Below are positions 31,601-41,559 of a stretch of 64,000 nucleotides of DNA, one piece after another. How positions within the stretch are numbered: position 1 is the stretch's first letter; every line of letters starts with the position of its first letter. Source of the DNA: Pycnopodia helianthoides. Taxonomy: Eukaryota > Echinodermata > Asteroidea > Forcipulatida > Asteriidae. The notes beneath the pieces were generated by a model. The model was given only the letters and a program-made list of their open reading frames with translations, did not search any database and was not told the DNA's origin. The stretch lies in assembly GCA_032158295.1 (NCBI GenBank), contig CM063258.1:3864001-3928000 (forward strand), read 5' to 3'. A program made the position numbers and the translations under genes.

Positions 31601-34441
31601 TAGTCAGGAAAAATAAAACAGACTTTCGAGGTTCAATGAGTAGAAAAACATTGCAAGCACTACTCATAGAAAAAATTGCAAATGCAGGAATCAAATGCCA
31701 CCAAAGGGAGTATTCTCCAAAGATTCTACAGCTAGCAAAGAAAGCAACATATCAGTCCCTGCAGCAACAAGCTAAGGATCGTGAAGAACCATCCACTTCA
31801 GTTTCAGGTTCATCCACCCCTTCCTCACCTAGGCAACAATAGGATAGGAAGGTATGTCAGTGCTTCAAAACTAGAAACATGTGCAAAGCATTTAAAACAT
31901 AAACAGCAATATTCTTTTTTAATATTTCAAATGTATATGTCTGTACATTAATATTGGTTTTTATTTCAGCAAAAATCGTAGTGACGCGCGCTGAGATTGA
32001 GTCTTTTAGACTTAAAAATAAAATCTCCCTGATTTTCAAAAACCAATGTTGGCAGCTCTGCTCCACAGCCAAACATCTTTCTCATGACATACTCATGACT
32101 GTGTTGGCAAACTTCCATGCTTGTATCATCTACGGGACAATGGCCCCAATATTTCCCCTATCTGCCCCACGACTGTACTCGGTGCTTTCCCAAGTCCTGC
32201 AGACAAAAATTGACAGGCATACTACTCTGATGGGATTTGTAGTAGGCTCAATGCCCCCTAACACTCTAGAGCAGATACCTTCACCACTAGACCAGCAAGC
32301 ATGCCCGGTGGCTTTAGGCCAGTTTGAATCCTTTAACCCTCTTGCTGTCTGACCATTCAATACCATTTATGTGGTTTTGAATGATAGATCAACTATGCCA
32401 GCCTGAAATTTGATACCATGAGGGAATGCATGTACACAGTACACAGTTAGTTCTGTGCACAGTTGTGCCATCGTACACAACCTTGGCAGTCGAATGGTTT
32501 CAAATGGTTGGTCAACTCACTGGAAAATGTTGCCAAGAGTCACTGACAGTAGGAGGGATAACTAGCAGCAGTTACTACAAGTAATAAAGAGCTATGTACA
32601 TCATGGATAAATAATAACACGTTTGGTAATACCCTTCACCAATGTCATGTTTGATAAACACTGTGTACTTGTTGCATTCCCGAGTCCTGTAGGGAAAAAT
32701 ATGCAGGCCTTCTATTTGCTTGGGTGGGATTCGAACCCACAACATTCACAATAGGAAGGTTATAAATTCTTGCAAAAAAAAAAGACCCTAACAGAGTCTT
32801 TCTGTTACAACACAACACAAGTACAAAGAGATGATTGTGATAAATACTTATTACTTCTTGGGTTGAACAAAGATAAATTGACCACAGCGGGATTTGAACC
32901 TTCGACCTCCGGCTTGTGACTCCCTATTTTGTTAATATCTTTGTTTTGGGGTGCCAGTCAGAAGCCTGGTTTCTGACTGTCACCCCAGAGCAAAGATATT
33001 GACAAAAGACGGAGACAGACTTCTGACTTGCACTCCCAAACAAAGATATTGAGAAAATAGGGAGTGCCAACATTAGGGCTAAATGGCTCAGTTGGTAGAG
33101 TGCCAGCGCATTAATGGGGGAGGTCGCAGGTTCAAATCCCACTCTTGTCAATTTTTCTGTGTTCTACCCGAAACGTCTTAAAATTTACTCAGACGGTTTC
33201 CCTCGTGGTTTATCACTGAATATTGATTACGTCTTGTATTTTTTTCCGTTGCAGGGGAGGAGTATATTCGTGAAGTCACCGCTTTCCAATGTTTCCTGTG
33301 TGGACGTCGTTTCTGGCAGCAAGATGAAGTGGAGCATCACTGTCGGAGCCAGGGCCATTTCACCAACTATCAGGTACGTAGACATTTACAATAATGCAGG
33401 GTTCTTATATAGGGCTTTGTCACACCTCTACCCATCAAGGTTCTCCTTTTTTTTAAATGAATATTGAAAGAAGTTTGACGCCCCCCTCCCCTTCCTGGAA
33501 GTCAATTGTATGACTAAATTTTAAGTTAAAGGTGCATGGCCATTTTTCTCTGAACGAATTTTGACATAATGCTGTTTCAAAACGAAAAACATACACAAAC
33601 TTTCGCATATGCCACAGAAAATGCACAGAATACATGTAACATACAAGATTGTTTGTACACGTTTGATGGACATGAGATGATGTGGGGAGTTCAACATTTT
33701 TAGTTTTGAATAACTGTCACCGGCAGCGATTTGTTTCATAAAATACCTTAAGTTAAAGCTTATATCTTTCTTGAATCTATAAAAATAGCCGTTTACAATT
33801 TAAATCTAAATCCTCGGGTCAAATCGGCTAAAAATCAGACACAGCATCTTAACAAGATTTTCCAGTGAGAGTGCCCTTTATAAATGAAAAAGGCTTTGCT
33901 CTACTCAAAGATGATATTCCAGGGCCCAATTTCATTGAGCTGCTTAAGCACAAAAGTAGCTAGATTAAGGTTACCAGCCAAACTGCCATGTCACATGTAC
34001 AATTTGTGACTGGTATCCTGCTCATTTCTGCTTAGTCGACAATTGTTAAGCAATATTTTCTGCTTAAGCAGCTCAGGCCTGGAGATCTTGCTTGTGGTGC
34101 AGTTTTACTTCTTGCACGTGTCCGCCATGTGCTGTAGAGCCTCGACTTCATGCTTCATTTGTATTGTATTTATGTATCTGTTTGGATGAAAGTGTCATTA
34201 CATTACGTGACAACTACAGAGTTAAAATAATGCTTCTAATTCACTGCTGTCCCCGATTCGAGGTCACAGCAAATGGCTGACCTGCAAAGGGCGAATTACC
34301 CCCATGGCTTGTGAATTACCCCCATGACATGCATTGTGAATCGGACTGATTTTGGTTTCCTTTTTATTTTTGAACTTTATCCAACAGAAGTGCAAATTGA
34401 ATCTAGATGATGATGATGATGATGAAGACGACAACAAATAA
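19653..34441 (+). CDS. Matrin/U1-type zinc-finger, RS- and Gly-rich protein
   Basis: Seven exons with closing phases: 19653-19700, 19831-19882, 21076-22307, 24383-24521, 25299-25430, 33255-33373, 34388-34441 (stop TAA), giving about 591 aa. The N-terminus is acidic, followed by WWQSYSQAIAAYTNQNQQ, an Ala/Ser-rich part, YADFYAQMEKYYAACGNY, an RG-rich block (GRGWGRGGRGSFSRGGRQW), His/Asp/Arg-rich charged repeats and RS dipeptides (RSSRSRSRSPVRPKFE). Exon 6 has one finger, CFLC-x12-H-x5-H, the spacing of matrin/U1-type fingers. The tail is Asp-rich. The composition suggests a nuclear RNA-binding or splicing-associated protein. I do not recognise a named orthologue. The intron after 25430 has a GC donor (ATG|GCAAGT). 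The start Met at 19653 is chosen because it phases with exon 2; MSQQDQQ in exon 2 (19846) is an alternative. Confidence 0.75.
20700..20880 (+). repeat. tRNA-derived SINE
   Basis: An A-box-like 'gggctagctcagtgatgtgg' and a B-box-like 'gggtttgaatcccacccg' are followed by the tail 'tgatatgcctacatgtacgt' and 'gtactgagtatacaatcctc'. Intronic in the zinc-finger gene. Just upstream (20625-20690) is a partial copy in the opposite orientation. Confidence 0.7.
22975..23255 (+). repeat. Dispersed repeat shared with 57470-57780
   Basis: About 280 bp, same orientation, with long shared blocks such as 'ctcttagtgctttttcaaat' and 'tcccccaaattctagccctg'. No ORF or terminal structure recognised. Confidence 0.65.
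25053..25240. mobile_element. Palindromic MITE family P1 (also at 28289-28476 in the duplicate)
   Basis: Starts AGGGTTCAATTTCATAGCTC and ends GCAGCTCTATGAAATTGTGC. It lies directly before exon 25299-25430 and is repeated with it in the tandem duplication. Confidence 0.7.
25522..25582. repeat. Left arm of a degenerate inverted repeat flanking the hAT element
   Basis: 'gatgataaaagcatggaa' through 'gagaaagatgtttggct' is matched in inverted orientation at 32066-32131. The same arm recurs in copy 2 at 28758-28818. Confidence 0.65.
25719..27379 (+). mobile_element. hAT transposon, left part (in duplication copy 1)
   Basis: Starts with the terminal repeat CAGAGCTGCCAAC at 25719 and is cut off at the duplication join, so it has no right end of its own. 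Confidence 0.8.
26174..27532 (+). pseudogene. Truncated hAT transposase
   Basis: Identical to the first 402 codons of the complete transposase at 29410-31842, then continues for about 50 codons into duplicated host intron before a stop. It keeps the zinc finger and the first two catalytic Asp but lacks the catalytic Glu and the dimerisation domain. Probably a by-product of the false or real tandem duplication. Confidence 0.8.
27680..27812 (+). pseudogene. Degraded duplicate of zinc-finger-gene exon 4
   Basis: Corresponds to exon 24383-24521, but the acceptor is changed (ttattTCAGgatg versus ttattatcaatg). Several bases are missing, the frame is broken, and the donor region is altered. In this form it could not be spliced in as coding sequence. 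Confidence 0.75.
28535..28666 (+). CDS. Duplicate of zinc-finger-gene exon 5
   Basis: Identical to exon 25299-25430, with the same acceptor and the same GC donor. It is 132 nt with symmetrical phase, so inclusion of both copies would add 44 residues in frame. Whether it exists in the animal depends on whether the duplication is real. Confidence 0.5.
28955..32060 (+). mobile_element. Complete hAT-superfamily DNA transposon
   Basis: About 3.1 kb with 13-bp terminal inverted repeats CAGAGCTGCCAAC (28955-28967) and GTTGGCAGCTCTG (32048-32060). The flanks share GCTCCAC, seven of the eight bases expected for a hAT target duplication; the exact edge is ambiguous by one base. It carries one transposase gene on the plus strand. 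It lies in the long intron between exons 25299-25430 and 33255-33373 of the zinc-finger gene, in the same orientation as the host gene. Confidence 0.85.
29410..31842 (+). CDS. hAT transposase, apparently intact
   Basis: 810 codons from an ATG in strong context (aagcaaaATGG); an in-frame ATG lies 12 bases earlier. Residues about 20-70 form a BED-like zinc finger (CTTC ... HIDSEKH). The RNase H-like core shows STDGS (D174), ATDNAS (D243), the hAT CxxH-type motif CPCH (271-274) and, after a long insertion, HCERVFS (E726), so the D-D-E triad is present. Residues 360-475 are Lys/Ser/Thr-rich and low complexity. The C-terminus (about 700-760) is the hAT dimerisation region. The product would cut and paste its own element. 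No stop or frameshift is present, which suggests recent activity or that this copy could still be active. Confidence 0.88.
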   Translation: MAPPSRTTGKSQKKIKYAQKFREDYHKEWPCIKKSSKDENHAFCTTCNSDVSVKYGGRNDILRHIDSEKHCSSTTARSNTLGIADFFRKSCTDDSSLIKAETLFTGFIIEHNLNVASSDHAGPLFRRMFPDSKIAAKYGCARTKTAAIIDVMSKSTAANIATSARTGPFSLSTDGSNDGDSEQLYPVLLTYFDESKGHVENGLLSLPTTEEASSTGENIFKVLDKELHKENIPWSNCIAFATDNASVMVGRHKGVASFIHKKHSKCQVVGCPCHMIHNTAEKASKSLPVAIDELLIDIYYYLDKSSKRLKTLKSLQILCDTGVRKILKHGSTRWLSLGTCIDRLLSQWTPLELYFKDEVKGTMKSKALTVTSYVKKQSKTPSSVPKTTQKSTSLAETPSVEKKSQPLPKTTAKNQSTYSTNPLKQSSLHIVKPTCTSMAVKRKYSSTNPPKQSMLNVKKQKTAAKVSSDKTLQESRLARIHRLILSPQTKLYCFFLKYSNKIFDEINLLLQRGEPCVHIILRQLNAVLKNILIRFLKPSVVADSRDLKQIEYMTKTLQKSDSELMIGKEARDYIKVKQGDADLCSLTDQDLKQFYSSVRSYYQAATQYILKTWPLSSKLFEHAEVVDITLRSTVKYASVQYFVDRFPCILDTSSAPDSDDKLELEFANYQIETFSALPDLFEASRIDKQWDIISHLKDTNGAVKYPLLSKVMKAILVIPHSNAHCERVFSIVRKNKTDFRGSMSRKTLQALLIEKIANAGIKCHQREYSPKILQLAKKATYQSLQQQAKDREEPSTSVSGSSTPSSPRQQ
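32066..32131. repeat. Right arm of the degenerate inverted repeat flanking the hAT element
   Basis: 'agccaaacatctttctcatg' through 'cttgtatcatct' is the inverted counterpart of 25522-25582, at roughly 80 percent identity by eye. It starts within a few bases of the hAT right end. Confidence 0.65.
32140..32345 (-). repeat. tRNA-derived SINE, minus orientation
   Basis: Reads as the reverse of the SINE tail and head ('ctgtactcggtgctttccc', later 'cactagaccagcaagc'). Degenerate. A related fragment with 'gggattcgaacccaca' lies at 32660-32760. Confidence 0.5.
32866..33215. repeat. Opposed pair of tRNA-derived SINE heads
   Basis: A minus-strand head ('gcgggatttgaaccttcgac', about 32886) and a plus-strand head (A-box-like 'taaatggctcagttggtaga', about 33080; B-box-like 'ggttcaaatccc', about 33129) flank a palindromic middle built on 'aatatctttg' and 'caaagatatt'. 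Not a functional tRNA: the acceptor stem does not pair. Confidence 0.65.
33255..33373 (+). CDS. Zinc-finger exon of the matrin-type gene
   Basis: The acceptor gcag precedes 33255. The exon reads GEEYIREVTAFQCFLCGRRF and then ...HHCRSQGHFTNYQ before the donor CAG|GTACGT. The finger is C-x2-C-x12-H-x5-H. The 1-nt phase from exon 25299-25430 is completed here. Confidence 0.8.
33536..33882. mobile_element. Probable TTAA-type MITE, degenerate right end
   Basis: Starts TTAAAGGTGCATGG and ends near 'gagagtgcccttta'. Similar in layout to the TTAA MITEs further right. Intronic in the zinc-finger gene. Confidence 0.4.
33921..34076. mobile_element. Palindromic MITE family P1
   Basis: Starts AGGGCCCAATTTCATTGAGC and has the mirrored 'gctgcttaagcac' / 'tgcttaagcagctc' arms. 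The last bases are lost. Confidence 0.7.
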
Positions 34442-36510
34442 GAAGGAATTTATCACCTTGAACATTATCCCTCCCCTCCCCTCCCCTCTTATAATGATCA
34501 AGATGACTAAAAACTGTGTTCTGTTGCTGTTTTTTCACTAATTCTAAACGCCAGCAAAATGAACAGGTTCCAATGAGACACTTTGGAACACAAGGTGGCA
34601 GCAGACTTACCAGGTGAATGTCAATCCATTACGTAGGACTGAGCAGGTACGGAAGCATCAAAGGGACTTGAGAGAGAGAAAAGATAGTCGTATTTATGAC
34701 TTGTATCTCATAAAATGACTTGGTGCAAGTCATAATTTATGACATGTATAGACCATGTGACCTGTGACATCACATATTTACAAGAGAGCCTAGAGCCGGA
34801 CTTCATACAGGCACAGCTTGTACACAGCTCAATGGAAGAATACAACAAATCTTATGTTTAAGGGAGATTGCACTGTCTGATTTTTTTATTTATTGAAGAA
34901 AGGGGGGACATCTCAAAAGCTGTACAGCTGTTGCTTTTGTAAGTCTTGAATTTATGTGAAAATTATGACACAAAATGCAAATTTTCCCATATGGCCTGTG
35001 TAGTATCTTGCCCGTCAGGAAACGCATTAGGATGTACAGGTCACCACTCTGTAAACAAAGGGAACATGATCTATACAATTGAATATGAAATATATCTCAT
35101 ATGACTTGTTATGTCATAACTTATGATGTGATTGGCACAAGTCATATTTATGACTTTTGCTAATTCATAATTATGACTTATTACCAGGAATGTGTTTCTT
35201 TTCTCAATGTTCCATCCGTAGAGCCGGCACACATTTTTAGCGAAGAAAGGATTTACCTGATAAGTCACAAAAAGTCCCCCGTTTTTAAAAGCTGTTCAGC
35301 ACAAAATATATTGCTAAGCTCCTTATTAGCAGAAATGGGCACCAGCCAAAATACCATGTAGTTCACATTGCTCATGACTGGTCTCCTGCTAGTTTTTACT
35401 TGGCCATAAAAAAAGTTGGGCATTATTTTCAAATTAAATTTGGCCAATGTCATAGTGTTTAGGCTGCTTAGCATTCCCCCATATTTTATATTGAGTGTTT
35501 GCATATTTCACAAAAACAAAACACAGCAAAGTAGTTTCAAATATTGGTTTATTTTCTCTTATTCATATCAATATCAAGCGGAGGCCGGAAGGGAAAGGTA
35601 GTCTGATACCGTTTTGGTACAATTACAATCAGTGTTCAGTTATTGCTATAATATTGACTACAGGGAGTTTGTCCAAGGTGGTGGCAGTGTGATAAAGTTC
35701 TTAGGTATTGTGAATGCACTTTCTGTTTTTGTTTGTCATAATTTATTTGCAGACAAAAACTGCAAGAAATTCGCAAGTCTTTTGCCAAGCTTACTGAATG
35801 AAGGAGTACAGTGATGGAATGGAAAGTTTTAACAGATGAGCAGAAAATGTCTGCAAAAAGTTATAAGAAACGTAAAGAAGGCTATAAAAAGGTTTTATTT
35901 TCTCTCACTGTCAAGAGGTATTCATCTCAGATTGTAGATTGAAGTCGATGTGCATTATTGTTTTAGAAAAGTGAGCTCTCAGCAATGTGTGTTAGAAACT
36001 TTGGCAGTCCAAGGTAAAGTGCGCCACCAAGAGTAATTCACCCAAAGAGGGTTTTGTTTTGTATTGGTACTTACTTTTTACCCCAGGTGGTGAAGTCACA
36101 CGACCACGGTTACGCCATCGTGTTAAATTGTTTAGTGGGTGAGAGTAGCGTGCAATACGCTTGTTGTGATGAACACAATCTCTTCTTAAAATGGTCTAAA
36201 CAGATGCATAGACGCCCTCAAGATCCATTAAAACATTATCAAGCACAAACATAATTTTGTACATGTCCCTGCACAGCTACGCCTTACTAATTTTAGCAGT
36301 ATGTGTGCGTTAGTGTTAGGCCTTTGGGAATTGTTATGTGAGGGGTTGTGTGGCTGGCTTTTTATGGGACATAGGTTTGGCCAAAATTAATGGGGCTTTC
36401 CAATGTTGTGTAGCTATGGTTGGTCGGGGAACTTTTCTAATTTTTTATTTATTTATTTTATTTATTTATTTATTTTTTTTTGGGGGGGGGAAGATGGAGT
36501 AATCAGTTTA
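34442..36510. other. Intergenic, repeat-rich
   Basis: Holds a single CTCF-like arm of family T1 near 34585-34607, a TATAGACC-type MITE at 34746-35077, 'cataatttatgac' direct repeats near 34700-35185 and a degenerate P1 copy at 35285-35475. No coding exon recognised. Confidence 0.5.
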
Positions 36511-36513
36511 CTT

Positions 36514-36893
36514 TTAAAGGCACAGTACATGTTTAGTAATTGGAGCTTACTGATTGTGTTAATCCTATATAAATGTAGGTACATACAATAAAACTAACCT
36601 GTGAAAATTTCACTTCAAAAGATGGTCGCGTTTTTGAGATATCACCGAAAAATCGGAGCGAATATTTCCACGCAGGAAGAATATTCCCCACAGGAGTACA
36701 CAGTCTGAGAAGCAATTCTGACGAAACGCTTCTCAGATTCAAATTTTGGGGAATAAAAAGTGATATAGTAGTACTTCGAAGTTAAAAGTTTCTCAAAATC
36801 CATTATACTACCCATGGCTGCTGTACTTCTTACCAAGTAAGTTTTTATTGCCATTAATTTTCAGTCATTACCAAACGTGTACTGTGCCTTTAA
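36514..36893. mobile_element. TTAA-flanked (piggyBac-type) MITE
   Basis: TTAA at both ends. Terminal repeats AGGCACAGTACA and TGTACTGTGCCT. The interior includes 'aaactaacctgtgaaaattt' and inverted 'agaaacgcttctcag'-type segments. No ORF. Confidence 0.75.
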
Positions 36894-37707
36894 AGACCCT
36901 CTACTAAGAAGATTGGCGTGATTTCACTACGGATAGTTTTAATGGGGGAAAAAATTCCTTCTCGATGTTTTGTAAACATTTTTTATTTGGAAGATTGAAA
37001 TCAACTTAGAAAAGAAAAAGTTATGTATGTTTTAAATGCATGCACTCTTTGGTCGGTAACAATGACAGTTAAAAGAATGTCTTTATGCTAAACTTGACCG
37101 CCGGCTTTGAAAATGACCTCTCCAAGGCAAACGCTTGGTGGCGTACTTTATTGTGAAACCCTAAATTTTGTCAAGTTTATTTTTTATAGTTGAATTACAC
37201 TGTACCACATCCTGAAATTTTATTGGCTAAAACAATGATACAAAATATATTATGATATATGTATTTATGTGTATGAATAGAGGTCACGTTTTAGACAAAA
37301 TGTCATTATTTATTAAAGTATCGTCCCTAAAGTCTTCTCTGTGTTATTTATTGCAAGTTGATAGTTTTAACGGTGTGCACAACATTGGTAAGATTAAAAA
37401 TATGTTCACAGATTTGCACATAACTTACATGATATACAAAGATAGACATGGTGGAAAACTTCCCTTGAAATAGTTTTGCTTGAAATGCTATAGTTTTAAG
37501 GAAATGAGTAAAACAATTAATTTTGACCCGCGTGTCCAATACCCGATGTTTGAAAACAGTGAACATATCATGGGGTTTTTCACTATTTCCTCGTGACTCC
37601 GATTACCGATTGAGCTTAAACTTACACAAGTTTGTTTCATATATGTTGGGTCACATAAAGTGCAGATACTGGTCTTTGACAGCAGTTATTAATGTTATAC
37701 ATGTGCT

Positions 37708-38097
37708 TTAAAGGCAAAGTATACCTTTGTTTTTTGGAACCGTTCGATTGTTTTAATCCTGTATGTAGATATATACAATAAAACTAACCTGTGAAAATTT
37801 CATTTCAAAAGGTGGTAGAGTTTTTGAGATAATCGCCAAAAATCTGGAGCGGTTATGTCCACGCGTGAAGAATAATTCCCTAATAGGAATACACAATCTG
37901 AGAAACGTTTCTCAGATTCAAATTTGGGGGGATAAAAACTGACATCTTTTTCCATATCCACATTATTTTGATTTGAAATATTTCTCAAAATGCTTTATAC
38001 TATCGAAAGTTGCTGTACTTCTAACCAAGTAAGTTTTTATTGCCATACATTTTTAGAGTGATTACCAATCGTGTAACTTCCCTTTAAGCAAAACTGG
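37708..38097. mobile_element. TTAA-flanked (piggyBac-type) MITE
   Basis: TTAA at both ends. Same internal family as 36514-36893 ('actaacctgtgaaaatttca', 'gagaaacgtttctcag'). Confidence 0.7.
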
Positions 38098-38714
38098 CTG
38101 GAGTAAGAGTGACTTTATACAACCCACAACTTATTATAATTAATTACCGATCCAACCGTGCACGGACATGGCGAACTGTTCACCAGACGATGAGCGTCGT
38201 GCCGGATAGTAATCACCATAAAATCCATTTCAGGGAAATTGGATTCCTCGGCAATCGGACCGCGGAGGGCTAGATGCCTTCACCACGCGTTAATCATATG
38301 CATGCAGTCAGCAGCGTCCTTTGGGCCTTTTTCTACACCAGAATTTCAGTGATCAGTCAACGGAAAGTACAGTCTTAGTTTTTTAATTAAAATCCCGCCA
38401 TTTACAGTTGCTAGATCTTTTTTGAAGGGGGAGTCCAACCTCGTTCCCCGAGATAGCGCGACACGTTGTCCCCTCTTGATCTTGTCACACATTTCCCGGG
38501 CCTGCTCTTAAATTATTCGATGGTGGCGTCGTCAGTCTGAAAGTGACTTTGTGTAATGGTTGTTGCGCTTCGCTGCGCTGGAAACCCTGACCATTTTTTT
38601 TTTTTTTTTTTTGAGTGATGTATAGGCCTATCCGTAATTTCGGTGTTGTCATTATCCAATTTGTACTCCCCACTTAAAGGAAAGCATCATAATAATAACT
38701 ATATACCTCAACAT

Positions 38715-39407
38715 TTAAAGGAAAAGTATACCTTTAGCTTTTGGGACCCTTTGATTTTTTAAATCCTACATAAATGTAGATAATACACAACAGGGCTTCA
38801 AACTAACCTGTGAAAATTTCATTTCAAAAGGTCGTCGCGTTTTTTGAAATATGGCAAAAATCCCCAGCGAATATATGTCCACGCATAGATTCAATTTTTG
38901 GGGGATAAAAACTTACATATATTTCCATATCCACATTACTTTGTCAGGGTTCTGCCCACAGTGGTCGGTGCCGGAAAACCCGCCCGGCACTCAGGATTCC
39001 CTAACCACCACTGGCAGAGTTTTCTCTGTTTCCGACCACCACACATTTTCCAAATTTGTAAATTACACTTGCAATTTCCTTTCAAAGGTTTTCAATGAAA
39101 TGTAAATTTGGGTATTTACCAGTAAAAATGGTATCCAAAGCCATTAATTTTGAGTACTTCTTTGATTTCAATCTATTTGTCATGATCTACCATGTAACAT
39201 ATCCATCTCGGAGATGGTTTCCAGGGAAACATTTTTCCACCACTAAAGAAATCCTGGGCAGAACCCTGTTTTGTGAATCGAAATATTTCTCAAAATGCTT
39301 TATACTATCGAAAGTTGTTGTACTTCTAATCAAGTCCTTCTAACCAAGTCAGTTTTTAGTGCCATTAATTTTTGGAGTGATTACCAATCGTGTACTTTAC
39401 CCTTTAA
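38715..39407. mobile_element. TTAA-flanked MITE with a nested element
   Basis: The same family as 37708-38097, enlarged by an insertion at 38945-39268. That insertion begins CAGGGTTCTGCCCA and ends TGGGCAGAACCCTG. The host sequence resumes at 'ttttgtgaatcgaaatattt', matching the uninterrupted copy. Confidence 0.7.
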
Positions 39408-41128
39408 ACCGTTTGACCGACTACAAAATGGTGGTACAATGTCACCCCATGTCAAGTTTGATCCGTTCGGCAATGTAAAGGCCATTTGGTTTCCTTTGTA
39501 TACAGGGTTGAAATAAAAAGACGATTAATTTGATATCTTCTTCTTATTGTCCGTATTCAGAAAGGTTTGGGGTTTTAAATTTTATTGAAAAGGGATGGCT
39601 GTTATGCCATAACAGTTGCAAAACAATTTAATATAGACCATTATAATTATATCCATAATACCAATAATATTATTTAATAGTTACAATACACCTTATGCCC
39701 CGATAAACACGTGAAAATGTGTCACTTTTGTATTATGACGTACCGGTAGGCTATGTATGACGTGCCACAATCAACAAAACTTCGATGTGATGGTTTCAGT
39801 TGTGATCGTGTGTAAAATTAAAGTTCGATTCCACCTTCAGGTCGATGCACAATGAGGGGTGTGCATTGGCCAATATTGCTTCTTGTGAACCCCACTCCCA
39901 AATGCATGCTACATTGTGGTTCTTACACCTGTTTCTGCCTTACACCCACGAGTGAGCGCTGATGGTAACACTAAATCTTCCCACGGTTGATTTTTTGGAT
40001 CACCGATTTATTTCAAAGTTGCAATTTTCTCCAAAATGCAACACATTGAGGGAGTCAAAGTTCTTGATATTTCAGACTGGACCACTCCACATTATTTTTT
40101 TTGAGGGGGATCAGGTCTCAGAGTTGTGTACTATGTTGTTGTTTTTTTCTTTTTTAGGGGCTGAAAAACATTTTCACTCATATACTCTGTGCACAAAAAT
40201 GTACAGACCTGCCTAGATCTATACGCTCTTATAAAGTGGAGCCATCTTTTATTTGTAGCAGGCTTCCATCAGATGTCTTGCTGGCAGCCTGTGCTGGGTT
40301 CTGAGGTTTCCAACACCCATCCCCCTGCCAATCAAACTTTTTGGCCTACTGGGGAGCCAGCAACTAGTGGAACTTTCTTGAATTTGTGTAATTCCTGGGG
40401 TTATTGCCGCACTTAATAGTGGTTGCCATGAGTGTCTGGCTTATATAGACCTAGCCTAACTCGCGTTACTGTGATTTTGTTTTACATTGACTCTTAGACT
40501 GTGTTAGAAATAATGGCTTCGGCAGTGGATATGGCCGGAAGTCTTAATTCTTCAACAAAGTGCGTCACATCCAACAGCCGTAGCCGTTGGCGAAGCTTGA
40601 TTCGAACGTGGCATATGATTTCTCTCTCAAGATGTTACATTAATATAGCCCGATTGTATAAAAAATATGCCTTAGTTTTTATTTTCACTATTATATTTAT
40701 TTTAAAATCTTAATTGAGATCGAATGTAGAAGCTCTTAAAGAGAGACATATTTTATGATGCTTGTATTTTTTAAGTTTTCGTCAACGTACTTGTCCTCTC
40801 ATGTTTAACTGGGAGGTGTTTTTTTTATACATGGGTGATACATATTAATAAATCTTAGTACAAACCATTTAAAAGAATTAGCATATACACCTATTTTTTA
40901 GCAAAAAGGTAGAAAGTTTAAGAAGAAAGTTGCATCTCATACTAGAAAATTGTACAACCAATTTCATTTGCAGTAAAATAAAGTGTTAAAAAGAGAATTG
41001 TACCGCTCCGATGCAGAAAATTCAGAGTAGGTTTTCGCAATACAAACTACTTCAGATTCTCAATGAGCACTTACATTCATAAAAGTGGAATGAAATTGTT
41101 CACATCTACAGTAGTCCAAAACAGGATT
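39408..41128. other. Intergenic, no gene seen
   Basis: AT-rich sequence without a protein-like ORF, splice pattern or clear repeat ends. A (C/T)-rich tract is near 40140. Confidence 0.4.
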
Positions 41129-41520
41129 TTAAAGGAACATTACAGAATTGGTTTTTGCTAACAAAACAGTTGCTTGCAGTGTAAGCACTTTATGTAATCC
41201 ACCATATACATAAACTGACAAACCTGTAGAAGTTTGAGATCGATCGGCCATCGGGTCATGAGAAAATAGTGAAAAACCGACTACACATTTGCATGAAAAT
41301 GAAATCATATAGATTCAACAAATAAATAAAACGCTCACTGAGCGGTAAACTCCAATCGGAAAATCAGTTTATTCATTTCCCATCGCATTTCAGACAGAAA
41401 TATTTCAAGGGATGTTTTCTACTATCATCATCATTAGACCGTGTAAGTTTTGTGTAAATCTGTGATCAAAAAGTATATTTTACAAGTTATTTTCTTACCA
41501 ATTAAGTAATGTTCCTTTAA
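41129..41520. mobile_element. TTAA-flanked (piggyBac-type) MITE
   Basis: TTAA at both ends with terminal repeats AGGAACATTAC and GTAATGTTCCT. The interior has 'gacaaacctgtagaagtttg', related to the other TTAA MITEs. Confidence 0.75.
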
Positions 41521-41559
41521 AAGGTGCTTGGTATAAGCAATAATAATTTGGTCATGATT

